A stretch of 64,000 nt of DNA, taken from assembly GCF_023721715.1 (NCBI RefSeq), contig NZ_JAMDLG010000001.1, positions 1,837,784-1,901,783 of the forward strand, written 5' to 3'. Position numbers and translations under genes: made by a program. This stretch comes from Parasegetibacter sp. NRK P23 (lineage in GTDB: Bacteria > Bacteroidota > Bacteroidia > Chitinophagales > Chitinophagaceae). Below the pieces are notes generated by a model, which ran no database searches, was not told the DNA's origin, and worked only from the letters and a program-made list of their open reading frames with translations. Shown here piece by piece: positions 8,254 to 17,698 of this stretch. How positions within the stretch are numbered: the first letter of the stretch is position 1; each line of letters starts with the position of its first letter.

Positions 8254-9396
8254 ATGAATAAAATAGCCATCATACTTCTGTTACCACTTATGATTTTTTC
8301 CGCGGCCATACATGCACAAAAAGTAAGGAAGCAGATGCTGCAATGGCGCATTGCGGCTGAACTTCCTCCTGACAATTCCGGGCAGGTATCGCCGGGATTC
8401 GCCGGGCCCGTAACCGGTGTTCACCAGAACAGGTTCCTGGTGGCGGGTGGCGCGAATTTTCCGGACAGCATGCCCTGGAACGGAGGAAAGAAGCGGTACC
8501 ACCAACAGGCATACGTGTACAGGTGGAAGGCAGGAAAACTGTTGTTGGATTATTCCGGCATCTTGCCGCAGCCAGTGGCTTATGCCGCCAACTGCGTTAC
8601 CGCAAAAGGTATCGTATACGCCGGTGGAGAAAATGAGCAGGGCATCAGCAAAAAAGTTTTCCTGGTCACCTTACAAGAGAAAGAGCATGGCGTCGGCTAT
8701 ATGCCATTGCCTGATCTTCCCGTTGCTGTAACCAATGCGTCAGCCATTGCGATCGGGAGCAGCGTTTATCTTGCAGGTGGCGAAACGGCCAATGGGGTAA
8801 GCGATCAGTTCCTGTTGCTTGATCTCGACAATACGGATGCAGGATGGCAGGTGATGCCCGTGCTTCCGGCACCGGTATCACACAGCATATTGCTAAAGCA
8901 TAACGCGAATGTTTACCTTATTGGCGGAAGAATGAAGCGTCCCAACGACACCAGCGTTTTCTACAGCAAAGTAGCTGCATTCGACACCAATACCCGGGCA
9001 TGGAAAGAAAAAGCGAACCTGCCCTATGCGCTGAGCGCCGGAACAGGCATCGTTCACCACGATAAAATCTTCATTTTCGGGGGTGATAAAGGCATAACGT
9101 TCCACAAAACTGAAACCCTGATCAACGCCATCGCCAACAGCAAAGATGAAAATGAAAAAGCGCGGATGACCGAAGAGAAAGCGGTCCTCCAAAACCGGCA
9201 TCCCGGCTTCAGCAATGAGGTACTTGTATATGATCTTGTTACTGATAAGTGGGATACTGCCGGATTTATTCCTTTTCCAGCCCCTGTAACCACCACGGCC
9301 CTTACATGGAACGGGTATTTTTTTCTTCCGAGTGGTGAAATAAAAGCCGGTGTACGTTCTCCATTTATTCTTTCAGCTAAACCCCTGCGTAAATGA
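8254..9396 (+). CDS. Cyclically permuted mutarotase, kelch propeller (NanM-like)
   Basis: The family interconverts anomers of N-acetylneuraminate released by sialidase. The 380-residue protein has a signal peptide (1-21, ending IHAQ), so it acts in the periplasm. Kelch-type repeats are visible, for example RFLVAGGANFPD, GIVYAGGENEQG, SSVYLAGGETANG, ANVYLIGGRM and DKIFIFGGDKG. The NFPDSMPWNGGKKRYH segment is characteristic of the cyclically permuted mutarotase family. The stop codon overlaps the start of the MFS transporter gene (ATGA, 9393-9396), which implies coupled translation. Confidence 0.85.
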   Translation: MNKIAIILLLPLMIFSAAIHAQKVRKQMLQWRIAAELPPDNSGQVSPGFAGPVTGVHQNRFLVAGGANFPDSMPWNGGKKRYHQQAYVYRWKAGKLLLDYSGILPQPVAYAANCVTAKGIVYAGGENEQGISKKVFLVTLQEKEHGVGYMPLPDLPVAVTNASAIAIGSSVYLAGGETANGVSDQFLLLDLDNTDAGWQVMPVLPAPVSHSILLKHNANVYLIGGRMKRPNDTSVFYSKVAAFDTNTRAWKEKANLPYALSAGTGIVHHDKIFIFGGDKGITFHKTETLINAIANSKDENEKARMTEEKAVLQNRHPGFSNEVLVYDLVTDKWDTAGFIPFPAPVTTTALTWNGYFFLPSGEIKAGVRSPFILSAKPLRK

Positions 9397-10613
9397 ATCC
9401 ATCCAAAACATATCCCTGGATAGTGGTAGGACTGCTTTGGGTGGTGGCATTACTCAATTACATGGACCGCCAGATGCTGAGCACCATGAAACCATCCATG
9501 ATGCTGGATATAGCTGAATTACAAACGGCCACCAACTTTGGAAGACTCATGGCGATCTTCCTGTGGATTTACGGATTCATGAGCCCGGTGGCGGGTATTA
9601 TAGCCGACCGGGTGAACAGGAAATGGCTCATCATCACCAGCTTATTCGTGTGGAGCGCCGTTACGCTTGCCATGGGATACGCGCAAACTTTCTCTCAACT
9701 GTACTGGCTCCGCGCCATTATGGGGGTGAGTGAAGCTTTGTATATTCCGGCAGGATTGTCGTTGATAGCGGATTATCATACCGATAAAACCAGGTCGCTG
9801 GCCGTGGGCATTCACATGACCGGGCTGTACGTGGGCCAGGCCCTGGGCGGTTTCGGCGCCACCATCGCCACGGCTTACTCCTGGAAAACGGCTTTTCAGA
9901 GTTTTGGCATCATCGGCATGGTGTACGCCCTGGTGCTGGTACTTTTTTTAAAGGAAAAGAAACTACCGGGAGCGCACACGGAAAGGATGGCTGCACCAGG
10001 GATCGGGAAGGGACTGATGTTGTTGTTCACGAATATTTCCTTCTGGATCATCCTGTTCTATTTTGCCATGCCGAGCTTACCAGGTTGGGGGGTAAAAAAC
10101 TGGCTGCCTACCTTGTTCTCTGAAAGTCTGGGCATTGAAATGGCTGAAGCAGGACCGCTTTCCACCATTACCATCGCCGCATCTTCCTTCATTGGCGTGA
10201 TCTTCGGAGGAATTCTATCCGACCGCTGGGTGCAGAAAAATATCCGGGGAAGGATATACACCAGCGCCATTGGATTAGGACTTACCATTCCATCACTATT
10301 GTTCGTGGGCTTCGGCCATTCCCTCTTCAGTGTGGTGGGCGCGGCTTTCTGTTTTGGTTTTGGCTTCGGTATGTTCGACGCGAACAACATGCCCATCCTC
10401 TGCCAGTTCGTGCCCGCGAAATACCGCGCCACGGCTTACGGGTTAATGAATATGGCCGGCGTATTCGCCGGCGCCTTTGTAACCGACTGGCTGGGACGAT
10501 CCACCGACGCCGGCAACCTGGGAAGAGATTTCTCCCTGCTCGCAGGCATCGTACTGCTCGCATTGTTGGTGCAACTCTTCTTTCTGAAACCAAAATCAAG
10601 GGAACTATCCTGA
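9393..10613 (+). CDS. MFS sialic-acid permease (NanT-like)
   Basis: This 406-residue polytopic inner-membrane protein has about 12 hydrophobic segments. The NYMDRQML segment near residue 22 and the GIIADRVNRKWLI loop between helices 2 and 3 are typical of the anion:cation-symporter branch of the major facilitator superfamily, which includes sialic-acid permeases. It overlaps the mutarotase gene by 4 bp and precedes the sialidase gene by 23 bp, so import of free sialic acid is the likely role. The substrate is inferred from the operon. A hexuronate-type anion is an alternative. Confidence 0.82.
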   Translation: MNPSKTYPWIVVGLLWVVALLNYMDRQMLSTMKPSMMLDIAELQTATNFGRLMAIFLWIYGFMSPVAGIIADRVNRKWLIITSLFVWSAVTLAMGYAQTFSQLYWLRAIMGVSEALYIPAGLSLIADYHTDKTRSLAVGIHMTGLYVGQALGGFGATIATAYSWKTAFQSFGIIGMVYALVLVLFLKEKKLPGAHTERMAAPGIGKGLMLLFTNISFWIILFYFAMPSLPGWGVKNWLPTLFSESLGIEMAEAGPLSTITIAASSFIGVIFGGILSDRWVQKNIRGRIYTSAIGLGLTIPSLLFVGFGHSLFSVVGAAFCFGFGFGMFDANNMPILCQFVPAKYRATAYGLMNMAGVFAGAFVTDWLGRSTDAGNLGRDFSLLAGIVLLALLVQLFFLKPKSRELS

Positions 10614-10636
10614 TCTGTTCTACGCAAATTGATGAT

Positions 10637-12253
10637 ATGAAAAAGTTAAGCGCTTGTTTTTTATGCTTGTTCCTGTCCGGCTTCTTTCCTGCCGCTCATG
10701 CGCAGCAAAAAAAGGAAATGGGAATTAAAATAACAGCCGTTTCACCCGTGATCCCTGCTGTTAAAAGAGTGGACCGGAATATGCTGATCCAACTCCGTAT
10801 TTATGTTCCTGCGGGAAGAACCATCACGTACCGGGAATTACAACTTCGTTTTGATGAGACGGCTGTGCAATCGATCGCAAAGATCGAATTGTATCATACC
10901 GGAACGGAGACCACCATTAACAGATCATCCAGGCAGCTTTCCGCATCCGAAAAAATTTCACACCTCACTTCATTGCCCTTTCAGTATACCTTTCAGCCCG
11001 GCATCACCAACCTGGTGGTGTCCGCTTCATTGAAAGAAACTGCTCAGGTAGGCGCGTCATTCATTGCAGGAGCTGTACATTTCCTGGCGGATAAAAACGA
11101 AAAGCAGCTGATTGAAGCGCAAAAAAGTACCGCGCTTATTCCCTCCTCCAATACCCACCGTGTGGCGGAAGCGGTACGCCTGGCCGGTGATGATAACGTT
11201 CATTCTTACCGTATTCCCGGCATGATTACTTCCGACAAAGGCACCCTCATTGCCGTGTATGATGTACGGTACAAAAACAGTGGCGACCTTCCCGGAAATA
11301 TTGATGTGGGGATGAGCCGCAGTACCGATGGCGGACAAACCTGGGAGCCAATGAAAATTATCATGGATATGGGCGCACCCCATGAAAACAATGGTATTGG
11401 AGATCCCTGTATCCTATTCGATCCCGTTACAAAAAAGTTATGGGTAGCTGCGTTGTGGAGCAAGGGAAACCGGTCCATCGCAGGCTCGAAACCAGGCCTT
11501 TCACCCGACACCACCGGTCAGTTCGTGCTGGTGCACAGCAGTGATGACGGTAAAACATGGAGCGCACCGGAAAGCATCACGAAGCAGGTAAAGCACCCTT
11601 CGTGGCACCTGTACTTTAACGGACCCGGCAACGGCATCGCCATGCAGAACGGCACACTGGTATTTCCCTCACAATACTGGGACGAAACAACAACCCCGTC
11701 CTCAGTAGGCATCCCGCATTCCGCCATCATCTACAGCACCGATCATGGGCTGTCCTGGAAAAGCGGTACCGGCGCCAAAAGTAATACCACCGAAGCGCAG
11801 GTGATTGAAACAACGCCGGGCACCTTGATGCTGAACATGCGCGACAACAGGGGCCGTTTCAGAAGCGTTGCCACCACCACCGATATGGGCAGCACCTGGA
11901 CCGAACACCCCACTTCCTTCCAGGCTTTGTCCGACCCCGTTTGCCAGGCCAGTATTATCAAAGTAAAAGTGAACCTGGATGGGAAAATGAAAGACGTGGT
12001 GTTCTTCAGTAATGTCAATTCCGACCGTGCAAGAATCAATACCACCATTAAAGCAAGCCTTGACCTCGGTGAAACCTGGAAACCCCAACACGAATTGCTC
12101 CTGGATACCAGGGGCAGCTGGGGGTATTCCGTACTCTCCAAAATAGATGACGATACCCTGGGCTTATTGTACGAGGGAACAGGCGCCCTTTATTTTATGC
12201 GCATTCCTGTGAAAGACATCCTCCGGCCAACCACGGGGAAGAATAAACGCTAA
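10637..12253 (+). CDS. Exo-alpha-sialidase, GH33
   Basis: This 538-residue secreted enzyme removes terminal sialic acid from glycans. After a signal peptide (1-22) comes an N-terminal beta-sandwich of the sialidase-associated type (about 28-160) and then a six-bladed catalytic propeller. The FRIP motif appears as YRIP with Arg192. Five Asp boxes are visible at about 228-236, 301-308, 367-374, 414-421 and 474-481. Arg402 and Arg492 complete the arginine triad, Tyr497 in WGYS is the nucleophile and Glu386 its partner. The acid/base Asp is probably in the stretch after YRIP (RYKNSGDLPG). Confidence 0.93.
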   Translation: MKKLSACFLCLFLSGFFPAAHAQQKKEMGIKITAVSPVIPAVKRVDRNMLIQLRIYVPAGRTITYRELQLRFDETAVQSIAKIELYHTGTETTINRSSRQLSASEKISHLTSLPFQYTFQPGITNLVVSASLKETAQVGASFIAGAVHFLADKNEKQLIEAQKSTALIPSSNTHRVAEAVRLAGDDNVHSYRIPGMITSDKGTLIAVYDVRYKNSGDLPGNIDVGMSRSTDGGQTWEPMKIIMDMGAPHENNGIGDPCILFDPVTKKLWVAALWSKGNRSIAGSKPGLSPDTTGQFVLVHSSDDGKTWSAPESITKQVKHPSWHLYFNGPGNGIAMQNGTLVFPSQYWDETTTPSSVGIPHSAIIYSTDHGLSWKSGTGAKSNTTEAQVIETTPGTLMLNMRDNRGRFRSVATTTDMGSTWTEHPTSFQALSDPVCQASIIKVKVNLDGKMKDVVFFSNVNSDRARINTTIKASLDLGETWKPQHELLLDTRGSWGYSVLSKIDDDTLGLLYEGTGALYFMRIPVKDILRPTTGKNKR

Positions 12254-12287
12254 GGAATAAAAACACCTAAAAACGATTTGTCCTGTT

Positions 12288-12306
12288 CCTGCTGAATTGG
12301 AGCAGG
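12288..12306 (+). other. Small hairpin in the sialidase-epimerase gap
   Basis: CCTGCT (12288-12293) pairs with AGCAGG (12301-12306) around a 7-nt loop in the 77-bp gap. No U-run follows. It may be a processing or attenuation site, or have no function. Confidence 0.25.
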
Positions 12307-12330
12307 GTAAGGCATTTCAAAACATTTAGA

Positions 12331-13557
12331 ATGGCATACTCAACAGAAGAGCTGGTGGCACTCGAAAAATTCTATGCGCACCAATTGCTCCACGATACCG
12401 TTCCTTTCTGGTTCCCGCGTTCCTACGACCTGGAACATGGAGGTTACCTGCTGATGCGTGACAGGGACGGATCGCTCATCGACGATGATAAAGCCGTCTG
12501 GATACAGGGCCGCGCCACCTGGCTGCTTTCCACTTTATACAATACCGTGGAACAAAAAAAAGAATGGCTCGATGGTGCCGCGCTCGGGTATAATTTTCTG
12601 CATGAACACTGTTTCGACAGCGACGGACAAATGTTCTTCCACGTTACAAGAGATGGTAAACCTATCCGTAAACGGCGCTATTTTTTTTCTGAAACCTTCT
12701 ATGTGATCGCTATGGCCGCTTACGCCAAAGCCACCGGCGACGAGGATGCCGCTGACAAAGCAAGGACTGTTTTCAGTAAATGCATTCAATACGCGAACGG
12801 TGAAAAGAAACTGCCGCCTAAATTTACTTCAACCAGGCCGGCCCGCGGCATAGGGATACCCATGATCATGATCAATACGGCACAGCAACTGCGCGAGATG
12901 GTTGGAGATGAACGCTGTGATGCACTCATCGACCAGTGGATCACTGAAATTGAAACTTATTTCGTGAAAGATGATATCCGTTGCGTGATGGAACAGGTGG
13001 CCCCCGATGGCAGCATCATCGACCACATTGATGGGCGAACCCTTAACCCGGGACACGCCATTGAAGGCGCATGGTTCATCCTCCACGAAGCAAAATACCG
13101 CAACAACGATAAAAGACTGACAGCCCTCGGATGCCGGATGCTCGATTATATGTGGGAACGCGGCTGGGATCCACAATACGGCGGAATCCTGTATTACAGA
13201 GATGTGTACAATAAGCCCGTGCAGGAATACTGGCAGGATATGAAATTCTGGTGGCCCCAGAATGAAACCATCATCGCCACACTGCTGGCTTACCTGATAA
13301 CGGGCAACGAAAAGTACGCGCAATGGCACAGGCAGATACACGATTATGCCTACCGGCATTTCCATGACCGCGAACAGGGGGAATGGTACGGCTACCTGCA
13401 TAGAGACGGCACCGTTGCCCAGCCTGCGAAAGGCAACTTATTCAAGGGGCCGTTTCACCTGCCGCGGCAGGAATGGTATTGCAGCAGGATATTGCAGGAA
13501 CACCTGAAGGAGTTACAACACAATACGCAACCAGGTCAATGCTTTCAACCTCAATGA
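12331..13557 (+). CDS. N-acylglucosamine 2-epimerase (AGE / renin-binding-protein family)
   Basis: The enzyme interconverts N-acetylmannosamine and N-acetylglucosamine, which lets the NanA product enter amino-sugar catabolism without ManNAc kinase. The 408-residue (alpha/alpha)6-barrel protein has AGE-family landmarks: KAVWIQGRATW, RRYFFSETFY, NPGHAIEGAWFI with a catalytic His, and the C-terminal KGPFHLPRQEWYC with a second catalytic His. It has no signal peptide, so it is cytoplasmic. Bacteroides fragilis uses the same lyase-epimerase-transporter set (NanL, NanE, NanT). It ends in an ATGA overlap with the esterase gene. Confidence 0.9.
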   Translation: MAYSTEELVALEKFYAHQLLHDTVPFWFPRSYDLEHGGYLLMRDRDGSLIDDDKAVWIQGRATWLLSTLYNTVEQKKEWLDGAALGYNFLHEHCFDSDGQMFFHVTRDGKPIRKRRYFFSETFYVIAMAAYAKATGDEDAADKARTVFSKCIQYANGEKKLPPKFTSTRPARGIGIPMIMINTAQQLREMVGDERCDALIDQWITEIETYFVKDDIRCVMEQVAPDGSIIDHIDGRTLNPGHAIEGAWFILHEAKYRNNDKRLTALGCRMLDYMWERGWDPQYGGILYYRDVYNKPVQEYWQDMKFWWPQNETIIATLLAYLITGNEKYAQWHRQIHDYAYRHFHDREQGEWYGYLHRDGTVAQPAKGNLFKGPFHLPRQEWYCSRILQEHLKELQHNTQPGQCFQPQ

Positions 13558-15047
13558 AAATACTTGTTTTAGTAATGCTGATCCTGCCGGTTACGGTGAC
13601 GGCGCAATTAAAATTACCACCCATATTCTCCGGCAATATGGTGCTTCAAAGAAACGCACCCATCGCGGTTTGGGGAAAGGCAATTCCCGGGGACACCGTA
13701 TTTGTTCAGTTCGGAAAGGATACCAGAAAAACCATCGCAGGTGCCGATTCTGGATGGATCGTTCATTTTCGTCCACGTCCGGCTGATACAAACGGGCAGC
13801 GGATGCACATCAGGAGCGGCATGGCAGCCATTGAACTCAATAACCTGCTGATGGGTGATGTGTGGCTGTGCATCGGGCAGAGCAATATGGAATGGCCCAT
13901 GTACCGGGAACTGCATTACAGGGAAACGGTTAAAGACAGCGATCAGCCAATGCTGCGTTTTTATAACCCGACTTACGCGGGAAAAAATATTTTCGCGGCT
14001 TCCTTCTCTGATTCGGTTGTTCAATTGCTGCACAAAGAATCTTTTTACAGCGGGAACTGGCAGGAAAGCGACAGCAGTTCTTTCCGGACGATGAGCGCCG
14101 TTGCGTGGTATTTCGGAAGAAAGATTGGCGCTGAAACTGGCGTTCCGGTGGGACTCATCAACTTGTCCATCGGAGGAGCGCCGCTGGAAACATTTATTGC
14201 CCCGGAAGCGCTTCGGAATAGCGGGGAGTTCACTTCTAAAGTAAACGGCGATTGGATGGAGAATGCGGCCTTGCCGGTTTGGGTGCGTGAAAGGGGGAAG
14301 CAAAATGTTGGCGCCCTAAAACATGTTCCTTCAGATGAAAACGGGAAGTTTCATGCTTACAAACCCGGCTTCGCCTACCAGGCGGGCATTGAACTCATAC
14401 TTCCAATGGCGGTATCGGGCATCATCAACTACCAGGGCGAAAGCAATGCGCAGGAAACAGAACGGGTGAAGGAGTATGCCGCACTGAATAGGTTGATGGT
14501 ACAGGAACTGCGGAGGAAATGGAAGAAACGTTTGCCTTATTATTTTGTGCAACTGTCGTCGATAGATACGGTACACTATAAAGGACAACTGTGGCCATGG
14601 TTCAGGGACGAGCAAAGAAAAATACTCCGGCTGCTCCCGAACAGTGGGATGGCCGTAAGCAGCGATGCCGGTGCGCGCAATGATGTGCATCCGACCAATA
14701 AGAAAGTGGTGGGGGAACGACTGGCCGCATGGGCGCTCCGCCATCACTATAAGAAAAACGTTACACCATCGGGGCCTTTGGCCTTGCGTGCGAAGTACAG
14801 GAACGGATTTATCAGCATATCGTTCCGGTATGCAAAAGGACTACACCCTTCAGATGGCGCTGTGTTGAAAGGCTTTTCCACCGATGGCCAGCTACCATCG
14901 GAAGCATTCATCCGGAACAAACGCGTCGTTGTTGCAGCCCCTGAAAGACCCGTTTATATTTATTATGGATGGAATTCTTTTAGCTGTGGAAATCTGGTAA
15001 ATGACGTCAACCTTCCTGCATCCACCTTTAAACTGAAAGTAAAATGA
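13554..15047 (+). CDS. Sialate O-acetylesterase
   Basis: This enzyme removes O-acetyl groups from sialic acids so that sialidase and lyase can act. I chose the ATG at 13554, which overlaps the epimerase stop (ATGA) and opens a signal peptide (MKILVLVMLILPVTVTAQ). An in-frame ATG at 13473 would add 27 unlikely residues inside the upstream gene. The 497-residue product has the SGNH-type GQSNMEW motif with Ser110, and a C-terminal Asp/His pair in RNDVHPTNK. It is exported, probably to the periplasm. NanS of Tannerella forsythia has the same role. Its stop overlaps the next start (ATGA, 15044-15047). Confidence 0.88.
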   Translation: MKILVLVMLILPVTVTAQLKLPPIFSGNMVLQRNAPIAVWGKAIPGDTVFVQFGKDTRKTIAGADSGWIVHFRPRPADTNGQRMHIRSGMAAIELNNLLMGDVWLCIGQSNMEWPMYRELHYRETVKDSDQPMLRFYNPTYAGKNIFAASFSDSVVQLLHKESFYSGNWQESDSSSFRTMSAVAWYFGRKIGAETGVPVGLINLSIGGAPLETFIAPEALRNSGEFTSKVNGDWMENAALPVWVRERGKQNVGALKHVPSDENGKFHAYKPGFAYQAGIELILPMAVSGIINYQGESNAQETERVKEYAALNRLMVQELRRKWKKRLPYYFVQLSSIDTVHYKGQLWPWFRDEQRKILRLLPNSGMAVSSDAGARNDVHPTNKKVVGERLAAWALRHHYKKNVTPSGPLALRAKYRNGFISISFRYAKGLHPSDGAVLKGFSTDGQLPSEAFIRNKRVVVAAPERPVYIYYGWNSFSCGNLVNDVNLPASTFKLKVK

Positions 15048-16981
15048 GACCTGTTTTTTGCTGCTTTTGCTTATTCCTCGCCATTTCAACTTACGCGCAA
15101 AAAGTTTCCCTGATTCCCCTGCCACAACAGTTTGATGTAGGAAATAGGACATTGTCCCTGGTGCAATGCAGGAATATTGTAGTAAAAGATGCATCGCTTC
15201 TTCCAGAGGCTCTTCAGTTGCAACAATATTTTCAGCAGGCTGGGGTAAAAATGAACATTACGGATAAAAATGTACAGGGATTATCCTTAACAATTTCTAT
15301 CGGAAAAGTAAATGCCCCCAGGCAGCTCAACGAGGCCTATCAACTCAAAGTAACAGCTTCAGGAATTCAACTTACAGCCAATACGCCGCACGGCATATTC
15401 AACGGCATACAAACCTTGAAACAACTGCTGTTCAATGGAAAAATAGCTTTCTGTTCCATTACCGACTGGCCTGCTTTTTCCTGGCGTGGATATATGATTG
15501 ATGTGGGAAGGAATTACATGTCGATGCCAGCCCTGAAACAACAGATCGATGTAATGGCCGCCAATAAATTGAATGTTTTTCATTTCCATGCTACGGAAGA
15601 CATCGCCTGGCGGATAGCCATAAAAAAATATCCGCAGCTAACCGATGCCGCTCACATGCTGCGCAACAAAGGGAAGTTTTACAGCGAGGCGGAAATAAAG
15701 GAACTGATCGCTTATTGCAAAGAACGCCATATCCGTTTTGTACCCGAGATAGATATGCCCGGACACAGCGCCGCCTTCCGCCGTGCCATGGGAACTGACA
15801 TGCAGACTGATAGCGGTATGGCCATTGTTAAGAACATACTGGAGGAATTCCTCACCACTTATGAAGTGGATTATATGCATATTGGCGCGGATGAAGTAAA
15901 GATCACGAACAAACGCTTTATCCCGGAAATAACTGCGTTCATAGAAGGTTTCGGAAAGCGCGTGATCGGATGGCAGCCGGGCGGCAATTTTTCAGGAAGC
16001 ACCATCCGGCAGTTGTGGATGGACGATAACGCGCACCGCAGCAATACCGAGCAATGGCAGTTCATTGATTCGAGGCATCTCTACCTGAACCACATGGACC
16101 CATTGGAAGCCGTGGCCACCATTTTTCACCGCCGCATCGCTGATAAGGCGGCGGGCGATACGCTGCTGCTGGGCGGCACCATTTGTATGTGGCACGACAG
16201 GGCCGTACGAGACGAAATGGATATCCTTACCATGAATCCCGTCTATCCGGGCATGCTCGCTTTCGCCGAACGTTCCTGGCGGGGTGGGGGAAGCGAAGGA
16301 TGGAAGGCCAATATTGGAGTGGCTGGCTCCCCTGAAGCAAAAGCCTTTGCTGCATTTGAAGAAAGATTGCTTCACCACAAACTGCGTTATTATGCACAGC
16401 TGCCATTTCCTTATGTACGGCAATCCCATTTGGAATGGAAGCTGCTTGGACCTTTTTTGAATAACGGGGACCTTGCAAAAGTATTTTCCCCTGAATCAAC
16501 GGGCTTTAATCCGGATACAATAAGTTCGGACTTAGTGCAGACCGGTGCCACCATCGTCCTGAGGCACTGGTGGGCCCCATTGATCAGCGGTGCACTGCCC
16601 GCCGCGGAAGACAGTACTACCTGGTACGCCACCACGAAGTTCTGGAGTGAAAATGCCGGCACAATGGATTGCTGGATCGGTTTCAATAACCTTTCCCGCT
16701 CTCCCGCAACGGATATGCCACCTCAGGGTGAATGGGACCACAAAAAAAGCAGGATATGGGTAAACGGCCGTCTTATTCCTGCACCTTCCTGGAAACGTGG
16801 CGGCCAGCGCGGCCACAGCGAGCTACCTTTGGAAGATGAAGGCTATGAATACCGTGCACCAACTAAAGTACCGGTAAAAAAAGGCTGGAATACGGTACTG
16901 GTGAAAGCGCCGGCAGGAAGTTTCAAGGGAAAGGACTGGCAGAATCCTGTGAAATGGATGTTTACGTTCGCCCCGCTTTAG
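15044..16981 (+). CDS. Beta-N-acetylhexosaminidase, GH20
   Basis: This 645-residue secreted enzyme would remove terminal GlcNAc or GalNAc exposed by the sialidase. The signal peptide ends at about residue 19 (STYAQ), followed by a GH20b-like N-terminal domain (about 22-140) and the TIM barrel (about 145-420). The substrate-assisted catalytic pair is Asp283-Glu284 in HIGADEVK; VPEIDMPGH and FHFHATED are also typical. The C-terminal 200 residues form an extra beta-rich module (VNGRLIPAPSW, KKGWNTVLVKAPAG), possibly for carbohydrate binding. It is the last gene of the sialic-acid operon and is translationally coupled to the esterase gene. Confidence 0.9.
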   Translation: MRPVFCCFCLFLAISTYAQKVSLIPLPQQFDVGNRTLSLVQCRNIVVKDASLLPEALQLQQYFQQAGVKMNITDKNVQGLSLTISIGKVNAPRQLNEAYQLKVTASGIQLTANTPHGIFNGIQTLKQLLFNGKIAFCSITDWPAFSWRGYMIDVGRNYMSMPALKQQIDVMAANKLNVFHFHATEDIAWRIAIKKYPQLTDAAHMLRNKGKFYSEAEIKELIAYCKERHIRFVPEIDMPGHSAAFRRAMGTDMQTDSGMAIVKNILEEFLTTYEVDYMHIGADEVKITNKRFIPEITAFIEGFGKRVIGWQPGGNFSGSTIRQLWMDDNAHRSNTEQWQFIDSRHLYLNHMDPLEAVATIFHRRIADKAAGDTLLLGGTICMWHDRAVRDEMDILTMNPVYPGMLAFAERSWRGGGSEGWKANIGVAGSPEAKAFAAFEERLLHHKLRYYAQLPFPYVRQSHLEWKLLGPFLNNGDLAKVFSPESTGFNPDTISSDLVQTGATIVLRHWWAPLISGALPAAEDSTTWYATTKFWSENAGTMDCWIGFNNLSRSPATDMPPQGEWDHKKSRIWVNGRLIPAPSWKRGGQRGHSELPLEDEGYEYRAPTKVPVKKGWNTVLVKAPAGSFKGKDWQNPVKWMFTFAPL

Positions 16982-17022
16982 AAACGGGAATAAAAGCGGG
17001 GGAATGAAGCCATCACCTTCAA

Positions 17023-17655
17023 TTACCTCCCGAAGCGCGGAGACATCAGGTTCTCCAGTAAAGGTTCTATCAACCCTGGACGGAAAGCAAGTATCAGCAA
17101 TACTGTGAATACCAGCCCGTATATCGCCCCCCAGAGGTGTGCATCGTGGTTGATGTTGTCCTGTCCTCTTTTCGACATGTACGCGCTGATGCCGATGAAC
17201 AGCACAACGTAGAGAATATAAGGCAGCTTAATGATCCCGAATATTGCTACGGTGCTCCAGGGGGTGAAAAGAGCGGCTGCGGTAACAACGGCTGAAACGG
17301 CCCCCGAAGCGCCCAGACTCCTGTAATAATAATTATCGCGGTGCTTAAAATAAGTGGGAAGCAGCGAAACCACAAGGGCGGAGACGTACAAGAGAATATA
17401 GGCGGTTTTGCCCATCAGATCATAAGCCTTGTAATAATATTCCACCGCCTGTCCGAAGAAATACAACGACAGCATATTAAAAATAAGGTGCGCCCAGTCT
17501 GCATGTATAAACCCACAGGTAATGAACCTATACCATTGTTTGCGTTGTGTGATGGCGGGAGGGTAAAAAATCAGGTCATCAATCACTTTGGCATTGCTGA
17601 AAGCGGAGATAGAAATAATGGCCGTTAAGATGATGATTACTATGGTGATGGTCAT
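17023..17655 (-). CDS. Rhomboid-family intramembrane serine protease
   Basis: The 210-residue protein has about six hydrophobic segments. It carries the rhomboid catalytic dyad, Ser in GASGAVSAV and His in HDAHLWGAIYG, plus the early HADWAHLIFNM motif that lies near the oxyanion site. It would cleave membrane-protein substrates within the inner membrane; the substrate is unknown. It has its own -7 element 20 bp upstream of the start and follows rlmH on the same strand. It is convergent with the GH20 gene across 41 bp, where I see no clear terminator. Confidence 0.88.
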   Translation of the reverse strand: MTITIVIIILTAIISISAFSNAKVIDDLIFYPPAITQRKQWYRFITCGFIHADWAHLIFNMLSLYFFGQAVEYYYKAYDLMGKTAYILLYVSALVVSLLPTYFKHRDNYYYRSLGASGAVSAVVTAAALFTPWSTVAIFGIIKLPYILYVVLFIGISAYMSKRGQDNINHDAHLWGAIYGLVFTVLLILAFRPGLIEPLLENLMSPRFGR

Positions 17656-17674
17656 GAAATTATTTTGAGGACTT

Positions 17675-17682
17675 CAAATATA
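17675..17682 (-). promoter_or_regulatory. -7 element before the rhomboid gene
   Basis: The minus strand reads TATATTTG, a full TAnnTTTG match, with the expected start about 12 nt before the ATG at 17655. No good -33 TTTG is seen at the usual distance. Confidence 0.4.
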
Positions 17683-17698
17683 GAAGATTTTAGAGCAA

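Noticed and set aside
13473-13553. Upstream start for the sialate O-acetylesterase
   Set aside because: It would add residues within the epimerase gene before an otherwise perfect signal peptide; the ATGA overlap at 13554 is the better start.
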